From a candidate division CSSED10-310 bacterium (lineage in GTDB: Bacteria; CSSED10-310; JAFGDC01): a stretch of 16,516 nucleotides of DNA. Position numbers and translations under genes: made by a program. Location of the stretch: contig JAFGDC010000189.1 in the NCBI GenBank assembly GCA_016932295.1, positions 1 through 16,516 on the forward strand. Direction: 5' to 3'. Of this stretch, positions 1 through 8,463 are shown piece by piece. The notes under the pieces are model-generated. The model saw only the letters and a program-made list of their open reading frames with translations, was not told the DNA's origin and made no database searches. How positions within the stretch are numbered: position 1 is the stretch's first letter; every line of letters begins with the position of its first letter.

Positions 1-132
1 CGATTTCATCTGGCCCGGGAGGGTCGGTTCCGGCCGGGTATCCGCATCCGGGGAGCGCTGGTGGACGCGGAAACGTGGTTGGTGGCCGGGGATTACGATG
101 TGGATTGCTTCGATTTCAGCGACACACCGTAA
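1..132 (+). CDS. C-terminal 43 residues of an unrecognised protein (5' end outside window)
   Basis: Frame 1 is open from the first base to a TAA at 130-132. It encodes about 43 residues ending in GDYDVDCFDFSDTP. Codon use is rich in G/C at third positions, like the real genes nearby, which supports coding. The visible part is basic and arginine-rich at first, then acidic and aromatic at the very end. I recognise no family from this fragment. The next gene starts 173 bases downstream behind a promoter-like sequence, so the two are probably separate transcription units. Confidence 0.55.
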   Translation, partial: RFHLAREGRFRPGIRIRGALVDAETWLVAGDYDVDCFDFSDTP

Positions 133-151
133 GCACCCCCGTCCGGCGCTG

Positions 152-180
152 TTGACAATCCCAGGCACGGATGCTGAACT
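152..180 (+). promoter_or_regulatory. candidate sigma70 promoter for the flavoprotein gene
   Basis: A perfect TTGACA (-35) lies at 152-157. A 17-base spacer separates it from TGAACT at 175-180, which matches only 3 of 6 bases of the -10 consensus but is preceded by the extended -10 element TGC. The start codon is about 125 bases downstream. The leader contains a small inverted repeat, ACCCG/CGGGT, at 247-260. The call rests on the -35 box and spacing; the -10 is weak. Confidence 0.35.
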
Positions 181-305
181 GAAGCCGCGTTGCGGGCGGC
201 ATCTGTCGAGGCACTGCATTCACTCCGATTGCATCGGTGGAACCGCACCCGGGTACGGGTGAACGTTGCGGCGGCACCGCGTAATCCTTGGAATGGAGGC
301 TGGCG

Positions 306-1679
306 ATGAGCGACGGCAGGCGGTCAGGAGAACGGTTCATAATAATCGGCGGGGTCGCGGCGGGCATGAGTGCCGCCAGCAAGGCACGGCGCCTGCGGCC
401 CGATGCGGAGATAGTGGTCTTCCAGGATGAGGAGCACGTGTCCTACAGCGCCTGTGGGTTGCCCTATTTCATCTCGGATCGCATTGCCGCGGCAAGCGAT
501 CTGATTGCATACGACGCGGCCTTTTTCAGACGGGAACGGAACATCGACGTCCGACTGCGGCATCGCGTGACCGCCATCGATGCGGCGGTCAAGTGCATCA
601 GGGTGGTCGACCTGGAATCCGGAACGAGCACCGTCGAACCTTACGACAGACTGATGATCGCCACCGGCGCGGCGCCGGTCATCCCGCCGTTGCCCGGTGT
701 GGATCTGCGGGGGGTCGGTCCGGTCCGGTCCCTGGCTGACGGCATGCGGATCAAGCAGTTGCTCGCAGCCGGCGGCATCTGCCGGGCGGTGATTGCCGGC
801 GGCGGGCACATCGGGCTGGAGATGGCGGAGGCGCTCAGAGAAAGGAACCTCCAGGTACTGCTGGTGGAAAAACTCCCGCGGCTCATGGCCAACATGGACG
901 AGGAGTTCTCCCGGCTGATCGAACAGCATCTCACCGGTCACGGTGTGGAGGTGAACACCGGCACCGGGGTGCAGGAACTCCTCGGCAGCGATTCGGTCAC
1001 GGCGGTGCGGCTGGAGAGTGGCGATGTGGTGGATGCCGAGCTGGTGCTTCTCGCGGTGGGAGTGAAACCCAACAGCCGGTTGGCCGCGGCCGCCGGGATC
1101 AGGCTGGGCGCAACCGGCGCCATCGCCGTCAATGACCGCATGGAGACCGATATTCCCGACATCTACGCCGGAGGAGACTGCGCGGAAGCCTTCCACCTGG
1201 TTCTCCAGGCCCCGGCTTACATTCCGCTGGGCACTACCGCCAACAAGCAGGGCAAGGTGGCGGGCACCAATCTCGCGGGCGGGGATGCCTCATTTCCAGG
1301 CATCGTCGGCAGCTCCGTCTTCAAATGCTTCGATCTCGAGGTGGCCCGTACAGGACTGACCACCAGGGAGGCGGAACTGGCGGGTTTCGATCCCGTCACC
1401 GCGGTGATCCGGCAGGGCTCCAAGGCACAGTATTATCCCGGCGCAAAACCCATCATCGTCAAGGTGGTGGCCGACAGGTCGAGCGGCAGGCTGCTGGGTG
1501 CCCAGATGGCGGGAGAGCAGGGCGTCGCCAAACGCATCGACACCTTTGCGACGGCGCTGACCGCCGGCATGACGGCGCGGCAGGCGGCCGATCTCGACCT
1601 GGCCTACGCGCCGCCTTTCTCTCCTGTCCGGGATCCGGTTCTCATCGCCGCGGAGCAGCTCGACAAACAACTATCCTGA
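306..1679 (+). CDS. FAD-dependent pyridine nucleotide-disulfide oxidoreductase (CoA-disulfide reductase / NADH oxidase family)
   Basis: A 457-residue two-dinucleotide-fold flavoprotein. The ATG at 306 follows a GGAGG six bases upstream and is preferred to an in-frame TTG at 288. Residues 15-20 (GGVAAG) form the FAD Rossmann loop. SYSACGLPY carries Cys50, the single redox cysteine typical of CoA-disulfide reductases and Nox enzymes. TGAAP (120-124) and GGGHIG (165-170) mark the NAD(P)H domain, and AGGDC (288-292) is the second FAD contact. The C-terminal dimerisation domain includes AYAPPFSPVRDPV around Tyr434, a motif of this family in which a C-terminal Tyr assists CoA-disulfide reduction. 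There is no fused rhodanese domain, so it is the short form. Likely role: cytosolic NAD(P)H-dependent reduction of CoA disulfide, a CoA-linked persulfide, or O2; sequence alone does not choose. It converges with the carboxylase operon, 56 bases apart. Confidence 0.9.
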   Translation: MSDGRRSGERFIIIGGVAAGMSAASKARRLRPDAEIVVFQDEEHVSYSACGLPYFISDRIAAASDLIAYDAAFFRRERNIDVRLRHRVTAIDAAVKCIRVVDLESGTSTVEPYDRLMIATGAAPVIPPLPGVDLRGVGPVRSLADGMRIKQLLAAGGICRAVIAGGGHIGLEMAEALRERNLQVLLVEKLPRLMANMDEEFSRLIEQHLTGHGVEVNTGTGVQELLGSDSVTAVRLESGDVVDAELVLLAVGVKPNSRLAAAAGIRLGATGAIAVNDRMETDIPDIYAGGDCAEAFHLVLQAPAYIPLGTTANKQGKVAGTNLAGGDASFPGIVGSSVFKCFDLEVARTGLTTREAELAGFDPVTAVIRQGSKAQYYPGAKPIIVKVVADRSSGRLLGAQMAGEQGVAKRIDTFATALTAGMTARQAADLDLAYAPPFSPVRDPVLIAAEQLDKQLS

Positions 1680-1735
1680 GAGCCGTACCTGCGTCGTCCG
1701 GCATCTCTCCGCCAGTCAGTTCAGTCTGTCACGAT

Positions 1736-2326
1736 TCAGAAGGGGGACAGGGTAAACAACACATCGCCGGCTTTAACCTCGGCCGCATCGTCCACGCCGA
1801 TGGCGACTACCGTCGCAGATTCGGCCAGGTCCGGACCCGAATACTGGATGTGATTGAAACACTTCATGACTTCCACCAAGCCCAGCGTCTGACCCAGCGT
1901 AACGACATGGTCTGCCTCGACATAGGGCGGCGCACCCGGCTCAGGCCTGCGATAGAAGATGCCGTCGGAAGGTGAACGCACCAGATGATATCCGTTGCCG
2001 GCATGGATTCCATGCCCTTCCCGGCCTTCTTTCGTCAAGGCGGCCGGGGATTGCCCAACGCCGAGGCGGAGTAAAGGCTGCCCATATTGAATCCTGGCAT
2101 AGCCGGCTGGCACCAGCGCCTCGAGCACCGTACCACTGACCTTGTGCGGCAGACGCAGTTCAAAAGTCTTGTTGAGCACCCTGAGCCGACCCACCAGTCC
2201 ACCAGCGGGCAGACCAACGCCGCGCTCCGTGAGCACGGTGAGTATTCCCACCGACGGCGCCGACAGGACATACTCCAGACCAGGTTTTCTGGTTTCCTCG
2301 ACAAGCACCAGCATTGTTCCGACCAC
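1736..2326 (-). CDS. biotin carboxyl carrier protein with two tandem biotinyl-like domains
   Basis: A 196-residue protein read from a GTG at 2326, 11 bases after the carboxyltransferase stop and preceded by AAGGTGAAGGGAA. The second half (about 113-195) looks like an AccB biotinyl domain, including the thumb-like segment FYRRPEPGAPPYVE and the hairpin EVMKCFNHI. Lys155 there is the expected biotinylation site. The usual AMKM reads VMKC, so both flanking residues differ from the common form. The first half (about 18-88) also reads like a biotinyl/lipoyl fold: LNKTFELRLP with Lys53 sits where the target hairpin would be, followed by SGTV. Its Met before Lys is Asn, so modification there is doubtful. 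It is the last gene of the crotonase-AccC-carboxyltransferase operon and should carry carboxybiotin between those two active sites. Alternative start: ATG at 2314. Confidence 0.85.
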   Translation of the reverse strand: MVGTMLVLVEETRKPGLEYVLSAPSVGILTVLTERGVGLPAGGLVGRLRVLNKTFELRLPHKVSGTVLEALVPAGYARIQYGQPLLRLGVGQSPAALTKEGREGHGIHAGNGYHLVRSPSDGIFYRRPEPGAPPYVEADHVVTLGQTLGLVEVMKCFNHIQYSGPDLAESATVVAIGVDDAAEVKAGDVLFTLSPF

Positions 2327-2337
2327 TTCCCTTCACC

Positions 2338-4065
2338 TTAACCTGAAGTGACGACCCTGATATCGTGCAGGCTCCAGATTCGCGGATTCTTTACCCTACG
2401 GTATCCAATACTTTGATAGCACATTTCCACCGCCATCGCCAAATAATCACGCATCTCACCCATGAGCACGATTTCATCGGTATCCATTTGGCGTGCGGAT
2501 CGAATGGGGTCCATGTCCTCGGTAATGCGTGCTTCGACCATGGCCATCCCCTGTTGGGTCCTGGCATATTCGTCCTCGGTGGTTTCGACGATATTGAAGT
2601 TGTCATCCAGTTTCGTTCGAAACGCGCCGATAGCCAGGGTTCGGCCCTCCATGACGGCGAGCCTGGTGATTGGCGTGGACAGTTGCAGAACAGGATCGTA
2701 CGGCATACCGGCCATGGCATAGTAGCCTGCTCCAGAGGCCTTGCGCAGCAGCACGGTGATCATTGGTGTGCTGTTGGTGGAGTTGGCGTACAGCAGGCTG
2801 GAACCAAAACCGAGCAGGCCGTGCTTTTCCGCCTCCAGTCCGATATCGAAACCGGAGATATCCTGCAGCCAGACGATGGGCAGACCGTCGTCGTTGCAGG
2901 CCCTGGAGAACATGGCGATCTTGGCGATCCCCTCGCGATACAGGATTCCACCGGGCCTGGTCATGCCCGGGCGTTCCGGATGTTCGGTGAGCTGCTGGTT
3001 GTTGGCGATCATCCCCACATACAGGCCGTTCAACCGGCCAACTCCACAGATCATCTCGGCGCCGGTACATGGCATGATTTCCCAGAACAAACTCCCATCC
3101 ACCAATCGGGCGATGACTTCCCGGACGTCGTAATTCATGCGGTGATCCACCGGGAATAATCCTGTCAATTCGTCGTGCGGATAGTGTGGCGGCGCCGCGC
3201 TCATCCCGTACCGGTAGTAGTCCGCCGCCGAGCCCGGCAACGCGGCGATTTCCTCACGAAGCTTGAGAATGCAGGTAGGATCGTCCGGCACCCGAAAATC
3301 GGCGCAGTTCGAGAGATGCACGTGAATATCCGCTCCGCCGATGTCAAGCGAGGTGATGTTCTGCCCCTTGCCACCCTTGATCAGGGCCGCCCCGGCGATC
3401 ACCATGTAGGCATTCTCGGTCATGTAGACCTTGTCGCTGATGATCGGCATATACCCGCCGCCGGCAATGCAGTCGCCGAAGACGCCGGCGAGTTGTGGGA
3501 CCTGCGCTGCGCTGAGCAGACTGTTCATTTTAAAGATCTTCCCGGCGCCGGTTTTCCCCGGAAACGTCCGGCTTTGTTCCGGCAGCATGAGACCGCTGCA
3601 ATCCACCATGTAAATCACCGGCAGCCGGAGTCGGAGCGCAATCTCCTGCGCTCGCTCAATCTTCTCGGGCGTTCTCGGCCACCAGGAACCGGAGGCCACC
3701 GTATTGTCATTGGCGATGACCGTGACATATCGATCATTGACGCGAACGAATGCGGTGATGACGCCGGCATTGGGAGACGGCCGCGGTGGTTCGCCGAACA
3801 CCAGGCCGTGATTGACAAAAGTGCCAATGGGAAACACGCGGGTGCCTGGATCCTTGAGCAGTTCTATGCGTTCCCAGGCGGTCAGTTTACCCTTCCTGTG
3901 CACCCGGTCGTGGTATATGCGCCCCCACCCTTCCCTGATCTCGTCCCGCTGCCGGCAGATCGCCGCGTCAAGACCGGTCATCCTGTCTCTGTTCAGAAGG
4001 TATTCATGTTCAGCCAGAATGTTCGGCAACGGCCGACCGATGGGTTCGAGAATGACACGTGACAT
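2338..4065 (-). CDS. acyl-CoA carboxylase carboxyltransferase, glutaconyl-CoA decarboxylase alpha (GcdA)-like
   Basis: A 575-residue fused carboxyltransferase with two crotonase-fold halves. The N-terminal half (about 55-290) has [10 protein letters not shown] and the oxyanion/glycine segment AGGGYMP (201-207). The C-terminal half (about 305-545) has [13 protein letters not shown] (397-409), FGSSLLYA and [13 protein letters not shown] (441-453). Length and the run of motifs resemble the alpha subunit of glutaconyl-CoA decarboxylase (about 587 residues) more than PccB/LiuB carboxyltransferases (about 510-535), though all are homologous. It transfers CO2 between biotin and an acyl-CoA. The ATG overlaps the accC stop by one base (TGATG), with GGGGAGG upstream, so translation is probably coupled. 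No membrane GcdB-type Na+ pump gene is present and AccC is adjacent. I therefore infer an ATP-driven soluble carboxylase acting on a 2-enoyl-CoA such as crotonyl- or 3-methylcrotonyl-CoA. Substrate uncertain. Confidence 0.92.
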   Translation of the reverse strand: MSRVILEPIGRPLPNILAEHEYLLNRDRMTGLDAAICRQRDEIREGWGRIYHDRVHRKGKLTAWERIELLKDPGTRVFPIGTFVNHGLVFGEPPRPSPNAGVITAFVRVNDRYVTVIANDNTVASGSWWPRTPEKIERAQEIALRLRLPVIYMVDCSGLMLPEQSRTFPGKTGAGKIFKMNSLLSAAQVPQLAGVFGDCIAGGGYMPIISDKVYMTENAYMVIAGAALIKGGKGQNITSLDIGGADIHVHLSNCADFRVPDDPTCILKLREEIAALPGSAADYYRYGMSAAPPHYPHDELTGLFPVDHRMNYDVREVIARLVDGSLFWEIMPCTGAEMICGVGRLNGLYVGMIANNQQLTEHPERPGMTRPGGILYREGIAKIAMFSRACNDDGLPIVWLQDISGFDIGLEAEKHGLLGFGSSLLYANSTNSTPMITVLLRKASGAGYYAMAGMPYDPVLQLSTPITRLAVMEGRTLAIGAFRTKLDDNFNIVETTEDEYARTQQGMAMVEARITEDMDPIRSARQMDTDEIVLMGEMRDYLAMAVEMCYQSIGYRRVKNPRIWSLHDIRVVTSG

Positions 4066-5426
4066 CAGAAGCCTCCCCTGCGAGCGGCCAGCAATTCAGG
4101 CACCAGCGCGGTCGTATAAGCGCCGCCGGCGAACGCGGCCGACTCGAGGATGAGAAGATGAAGCGGGATAGTCGTCTTGATTCCCTCGATACGCAAAGAT
4201 CGCAGCGCCGTTCTCATACGTTGTATGGCGCTATCACGATCGGCGCCGCGCACCACGAGCTTGCCGATCATCGAATCATAGAATGGCGGAATGGAGACTC
4301 CGGCCTCGGCATGCGTGTCCAGACGCACCGTCTCATCCAACGGCGGCGGCTCAAACACGCTGATGACACCGGGAGAGCCCATGAAACCGTTGAACGGGTC
4401 CTCCGCGTTGATCCGGCATTCCAGTGCGTGCCCGGAAAAACACACTTCTTCCTGCCGGTAAGACAGCCTGTGGTTAGCGGCGATCAGGATCTGTTCTTTC
4501 ACCAAATCCATTCCTGTCAGCATCTCCGTGACCGGATGCTCCACCTGCAGCCGGGTGTTCATCTCCATGAAATACAGGTGTCCATCTGCATCCATGATGA
4601 ATTCCATCGTTCCGGCGTTACGGTAACCGATCTCCACCACTGCCTGTTTGACCCGGTCTCCGATGTGCTCACGAATCGTCGTGTTGATGGCCGGTGAAGG
4701 CGACTCCTCCACCAGCTTCTGATGACTGCGCTGTACCGAGCACTCACGTTCACCGAGGTGAATGGCGTTGCCGAATGCATCCACCAGGATCTGAAACTCG
4801 ATGTGACGTCCGTTGTCGATACATTTCTCAAGGTACATTCCATTATCGCCGAAGGCTTTTTCTGCTTCCATCATGGCCTGGGGGAACATCTCGCGAAGCT
4901 GTGCTTCTCCCTCGCAGCGGCGCATACCCTTGCCGCCGCCCCCGGCCCGCGCCTTGAGCATGACCGGATACCCGATCCGGTCTGCCTCCTCGATGGCATG
5001 TTCCACCGCGGCAATGCTGTAATAAGAACCCGGTACCGGGTCGATGCCCGCCTTGCGCATGGCGCGTCGGGCCGCCACCTTGTCGCCCATCAACGCAATC
5101 GCCTGTGGCGGGGGGCCAATGAAGGTGGTTTTCTGCTGCTCGCAGCGCCTGGCGAACAGTTCGTTCTCGGCCAGGAAGCCATACCCCGGATGCACCGCCT
5201 GACATTCATATTGCATCGCCGCCTGCAGAATGGCATCCATGTTGAGATAGCTCTTGCCGGCAGGAGCGCCGCCGATGCACACGGTTTCATCCGCCAGCGC
5301 CAGGTGCGGCGAATCCGCATCGGCGCTCGAATACACCGCGACCGTTCCGATACCATTGGCGCGACAGGTGCGCAAAATCCGCAGCGCAATCTCTCCACGG
5401 TTGGCGATCAATATTTTTTTGAACAT
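4065..5426 (-). CDS. accC: biotin carboxylase subunit of an acyl-CoA carboxylase
   Basis: A 453-residue biotin carboxylase, the normal length for stand-alone AccC. It uses ATP and bicarbonate to carboxylate biotin on the carrier. The N-terminal domain starts [16 protein letters not shown]. The ATP-grasp domain has GDK (Lys116), the glycine-rich lid AGGGGKGMR (161-169), [10 protein letters not shown] (228-237) and the catalytic block [15 protein letters not shown] (287-301) with Glu288, Arg292 and Glu296. ECRINAED closes the active site. No biotinyl domain is fused; that role falls to the gene at 1736-2326. The ATG overlaps the upstream crotonase stop by one base (TAATG) and has GGGAGG five bases upstream; its own stop overlaps the carboxyltransferase ATG. 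Operon context suggests a catabolic acyl-CoA carboxylase rather than the fatty-acid-synthesis enzyme. Confidence 0.97.
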   Translation of the reverse strand: MFKKILIANRGEIALRILRTCRANGIGTVAVYSSADADSPHLALADETVCIGGAPAGKSYLNMDAILQAAMQYECQAVHPGYGFLAENELFARRCEQQKTTFIGPPPQAIALMGDKVAARRAMRKAGIDPVPGSYYSIAAVEHAIEEADRIGYPVMLKARAGGGGKGMRRCEGEAQLREMFPQAMMEAEKAFGDNGMYLEKCIDNGRHIEFQILVDAFGNAIHLGERECSVQRSHQKLVEESPSPAINTTIREHIGDRVKQAVVEIGYRNAGTMEFIMDADGHLYFMEMNTRLQVEHPVTEMLTGMDLVKEQILIAANHRLSYRQEEVCFSGHALECRINAEDPFNGFMGSPGVISVFEPPPLDETVRLDTHAEAGVSIPPFYDSMIGKLVVRGADRDSAIQRMRTALRSLRIEGIKTTIPLHLLILESAAFAGGAYTTALVPELLAARRGGF

Positions 5427-6214
5427 TATTCCTCCCGCCAGGCCGGGCGGCGCCTGGCCAATGCCGCCCGCAACCCTTCCTGACCCTCCGCGCCGACCCG
5501 CAGCCGGGCTATCAATCCAGCGGTATACTCGTTCACCCTTTCCAGATCCTCACCCCGCACCCTCCGGATCAACTCTTTGCACGCAGACTGCGCCCGACTT
5601 CCTCCATGCAGCAGGTGTTCGGTCAGTTTGGCCACGGCGGCATCGAGTTCTTTCGCAGGTGCCAGCTCATCCACCAATCCCATCTGGAATGCCTTGACGG
5701 CCGGGAAACGCTCACCGGTCAGGAAGTACCGCCGGCAGGCTGCGGCACCCATACGCTCCATTACATAGGGACTTATGGTCGCCGGTACCAATCCAAGGCG
5801 AACCTCCGGAAAACCGAACTGCGCATCTTCCGATGCCACCACCAGGTCACAGGCCGCGGCCAGACCAAGTCCTCCGCCCATGGCATGACCGTTGACACGC
5901 GCGATCGTGGGCTTGGGGAAACGACTGACATGCTCGAACAGAGCAGCCAGCGCAGCGGCATCACGAACATTTTCCACCTGATCGAAGTCGACCATTTTTT
6001 GCATCCATGCATAATCAGCGCCGGCACAGAACGCCGGATCCGCGCCGGTCAACACCAGGATCCTTGCTTCGCCCTCAGCGGCGCAGATCCCGAGCGCCAG
6101 TCGCAGCTCATGCACCATCTTGTCATTGAAGGCATTGCGAACTTCGCTCCGGTTCAAGGTGAGTCGTGCAATATGATCCTTGAAGCTGAGCACGATCGTC
6201 TCAAAAGCTTCCAT
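5426..6214 (-). CDS. enoyl-CoA hydratase, methylglutaconyl-CoA hydratase (LiuC)-like
   Basis: A 262-residue crotonase from an ATG at 6214, with GGGGGGA ten bases upstream. An in-frame longer reading to 6310 adds a tail with no family character. FCAGADYAWMQKM (62-74) and VNGHAMGGGLGLAAACD (107-123) form the CoA site and oxyanion hole. The first crotonase glutamate (the GGGCELA position) is Gly here, as I recall for LiuC-type hydratases, while Glu137 in PEVRLGLVP is kept. PATISPYV and ARRYFLTGERF-like segments also match methylglutaconyl-CoA hydratases of leucine breakdown. It would hydrate the branched 2-enoyl-CoA made by the carboxylase encoded downstream. First gene of a coupled operon: its TAA overlaps the accC ATG. 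A general enoyl-CoA hydratase role cannot be excluded. Confidence 0.92.
   Translation of the reverse strand: MEAFETIVLSFKDHIARLTLNRSEVRNAFNDKMVHELRLALGICAAEGEARILVLTGADPAFCAGADYAWMQKMVDFDQVENVRDAAALAALFEHVSRFPKPTIARVNGHAMGGGLGLAAACDLVVASEDAQFGFPEVRLGLVPATISPYVMERMGAAACRRYFLTGERFPAVKAFQMGLVDELAPAKELDAAVAKLTEHLLHGGSRAQSACKELIRRVRGEDLERVNEYTAGLIARLRVGAEGQEGLRAALARRRPAWREE
5437..5458 (-). promoter_or_regulatory. GC-rich hairpin abutting the accC ribosome binding site
   Basis: GCCAGGC at 5437-5443 pairs with GCCTGGC at 5452-5458, a 7-bp all-matched stem with an 8-base loop. It lies in the last codons of the crotonase gene. In mRNA sense it ends directly before the GGGAGG that serves accC. Because the crotonase stop overlaps the accC start, ribosomes finishing the first gene would open it, so it could enforce translational coupling. 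Function is inferred; the inverted repeat is seen directly. Confidence 0.35.
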
Positions 6215-7135
6215 CGATCTTTTCCCCCCGTGGCGAAGGATCTTCAATCTGCCACAAACGGAGCGGTGAGGCAATCCCCGCTGAACCGTGCGAGGCTCAG
6301 TCACGGTCACTCCACCCCCGGGTCACCCCTGGTGGCGGGAATCGTAACCGTTTTTCCTGAGGACATGAAACCGCTCTTTCACCAGTCGCCCCGATCGAGC
6401 AGCCACAGTCAATCGCATGGCGGAATCCCGACCGGCATCCGCTCCATGCAATATTACAGTTTGACCCACTGCGTCAACAGGCGGCTGGCGATCCCTGGTT
6501 CCCACCGGACAAGTCACGAGGTCTGAAGCGATCCATGTGGAATTCTTTCGTTTCGACATAAGGATTCCGGCTCGGATTCTGTCTGCCGGTGGTAGTGCCG
6601 GGATCAGGTTGAAAGACACTGTGTCGCCCTGTGAACACAGATGCAGTGCGTATGGCTCACAGTCTACTACAGGAACCAGGCGTAACTCTTTCCAATGGGG
6701 TCGTACCCGGAATCTTGTAATGTTCGTCGTGATGCGTTGGCTTTCAATCTTCCACAACGGCCACGGAGACAAAGGATGCACTGCTGGCGTTACTCGAACA
6801 TGACAAGACGCGGTGGGGAGACGGGAGGTGGTGACTGCATGCGGGAGTGAACTGACAGACTTTATGTGCCGGGGCTACGCGTCGGAGTGATCACATGCGC
6901 CCTGGGTGCGGCCTGATTCGTCCACGTACAGCACCGCTGCTGGAGGCACGCAACGGCTTGCGTCGTCAGGCAACCTCTTCTCACCACTTGAACACCGCGG
7001 GCCTATATCGAAACCAAAGTGTGGAATTGGAACTGCCTGGCGACCTCACGGGCATGACATGTATAGTGGAACAGCTACGGCATGTTCACGGCAACGTATA
7101 CCGGCGGAGCACCCGTCCGGTTCGAGGATTCATCG
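6215..7135. other. long intergenic region without a convincing gene
   Basis: These 921 bases separate the divergent carboxylase operon and SGNH hydrolase gene. The best reading frame is a 152-codon minus-strand frame (6323-6781) with no recognisable motif and no good ribosome site. By eye, 6515-6760 is less GC-rich than its surroundings. Visible signals are a dyad CTGTG-AA-CACAG (6629-6640), TTGAC/GTCAA arms (6461-6477) overlapping a weak minus-strand promoter, and a -10-like TATAGT (7062-7067) upstream of the hydrolase without a matching -35. The region may hold regulatory sites for both flanks or decayed sequence. No tRNA or terminator with a T-tract was seen. Confidence 0.5.
6451..6477 (-). 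promoter_or_regulatory. weak candidate promoter upstream of the carboxylase operon
   Basis: On the minus strand, TTGACG (complement of 6472-6477) is followed after 15 bases by TAATAT (complement of 6451-6456), four of six -10 matches. The spacer is two bases shorter than ideal. The implied leader to the crotonase start is about 230 bases. It is the best sigma70-like match I found upstream of this operon, but it is not compelling. Confidence 0.2.
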
Positions 7136-8275
7136 ATGGCACGAAGAATACTGATTGCCTGCATCGCCCTGCTGGCGTCGATACTCATGGTGGAAGGCGT
7201 GGTACGGCTGATGGCGCCGCAACCCCGCCATTCGCCTTGGGCGCGGATGGCGCCACTGGGTTTGAGTCATCTCCCGGGTAGTGCGATCGATGCCTGGGGG
7301 CAAGGCTCTCTCGTCCACCATCAATCCAATATGGAGGGTTTCATCGATGTCCCGCACACCCCGGTACGAATACCCGGAGTGCGACGCGTGGCAGTGCTGG
7401 GTGATTCTTTTGTGGAAGCTATCCAGGTTCCTCTGGAACAAAAATGCACTCGGCGTCTCGAAGCGATCCTGAACCACTCCGGAGAGACTGCCTGGGAAGT
7501 GCTGGATTTCGGTGTGGCAGGCGCCGGCACGGCCGGCGAACTGCTTGTCTACCGCGATCACGCCCGTAAGTACAATCCTGATGTGGTGATTCTCTGCTTC
7601 TTCCTCGGCAACGATGTCCTGAACAATCACCCCGATCTCGATCCGAAGCGGGACAAACCCTTCCTTCGTGTTGTGGATCATCGGGCAGTGTCATGGTCCA
7701 CCGGCTCTCCCGGCATTGCACCAGACCTTCCCGGCGGGTGGGTCTCCGGACTGCTCGATGTCAGCCACCTTGCCCGGCTTCTGAACAGCAGGTTGCAGGC
7801 GCTGCGGCTTCATCGCGCCAGGACTGATTCCACCGGACTGCCCAGGGATTTCCAGGTTTTCAATCGCACCGCCGTCCCAGCCTGGGAGGAGGCCTGGAAG
7901 GTCACGAGTGATGTGCTTGGAGTTTTAGCCGGAGAATGCGCGGCCGATCACGCCGAGCTATTAATAGTCGCCGTCCCGGATCGTATCCAGGTTCATGAAG
8001 AAGCATGGCGGGCATGCCGCAACGACTATCCAGCCCTTACCTCGGAGCAGTTTGATCCGGCCTTGCCCAACGCCCGCCTGACGGCCATCTGCGCCGATCG
8101 AGGCATTCCCATGCTCGACCTGACACCCCACCTGCAACGGCTGGCCCTGACAGGACACATGCTATATTTCCCCGATGACGGCCACTGGAATGAAACCGGC
8201 AACGATGCCGCGGCGGAATGCATTGCCGCGCGTCTGCGGGAGGACTGGCGGCAACCACCGACAATCGAACCCTGA
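7136..8275 (+). CDS. membrane-anchored SGNH/GDSL hydrolase
   Basis: A 379-residue protein. The ATG at 7136 follows GAGGA with a 7-base gap and puts an uncleaved-looking hydrophobic anchor (about residues 4-26, IILIACIALLASILM-like) at the N-terminus; the in-frame ATG at 7082 would bury it. Block I is GDSFVEA with nucleophile Ser91 (GDS 89-91). Block III is GND at 158-160, giving the oxyanion Asn. Block V is D347-x-x-H350 in DDGHWNETGN. These support a serine esterase/acetyltransferase-type hydrolase working outside the membrane, perhaps on O-acyl groups of a glycan or lipid, as many anchored SGNH proteins do. The substrate is unknown. It stands alone, divergent from the carboxylase operon and convergent with the HU-like gene, so neighbours say little. 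Codon use resembles the rest of the window. Confidence 0.87.
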   Translation: MARRILIACIALLASILMVEGVVRLMAPQPRHSPWARMAPLGLSHLPGSAIDAWGQGSLVHHQSNMEGFIDVPHTPVRIPGVRRVAVLGDSFVEAIQVPLEQKCTRRLEAILNHSGETAWEVLDFGVAGAGTAGELLVYRDHARKYNPDVVILCFFLGNDVLNNHPDLDPKRDKPFLRVVDHRAVSWSTGSPGIAPDLPGGWVSGLLDVSHLARLLNSRLQALRLHRARTDSTGLPRDFQVFNRTAVPAWEEAWKVTSDVLGVLAGECAADHAELLIVAVPDRIQVHEEAWRACRNDYPALTSEQFDPALPNARLTAICADRGIPMLDLTPHLQRLALTGHMLYFPDDGHWNETGNDAAAECIAARLREDWRQPPTIEP

Positions 8276-8340
8276 ATCCCGACGAGTGATGCCTGTTCTG
8301 TGTGCCGGTTTGTGAGTCTGACCCATGAGGTAATTGATAT

Positions 8341-8428
8341 GGGGCAACGACCCCGAAAGAGGGGGAGAAACCGACCGCTCAATGCCTTGGTCCGGTCATA
8401 AAACGGACGCCGCTGCCAAGCGTGCGGC
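8341..8428. repeat. cluster of short hairpins between convergent genes
   Basis: The 188-base gap between the hydrolase and HU-like genes contains GGGG (8341-8344), CCCC (8351-8354) and GGGGG (8361-8365). The central CCCC can pair with either side. Two abutting stems follow: GTCCG/CGGAC (8390-8394 with 8404-8408) and GCCGC/GCGGC (8409-8413 with 8424-8428). None has a T-tract on either strand, so they are not standard intrinsic terminators. They may still act as a bidirectional transcript end or stabiliser. Confidence 0.35.
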
Positions 8429-8463
8429 ACACGACTCCCAAGAATCCCGGACCGATTGCGCTG

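Noticed and set aside
1736..2326. Annotating the carrier as GcdC/OadA-type decarboxylase biotin protein.
   Set aside because: The second domain has the thumb-like segment of AccB and the operon encodes AccC, so a carboxylase carrier fits better. No membrane decarboxylase subunit is present.
6323..6781. A 152-codon minus-strand open frame in the long intergenic region.
   Set aside because: No family motif, irregular composition and no good ribosome site. Kept only as a note on the intergenic region.
6733..6834. A short plus-strand stretch reading ETKDALLALLEHDKTRWG, faintly like the C-terminal region of GT39-type mannosyltransferases.
   Set aside because: Only about 33 codons between stops, with no supporting sequence on either side. 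A chance resemblance cannot be excluded.
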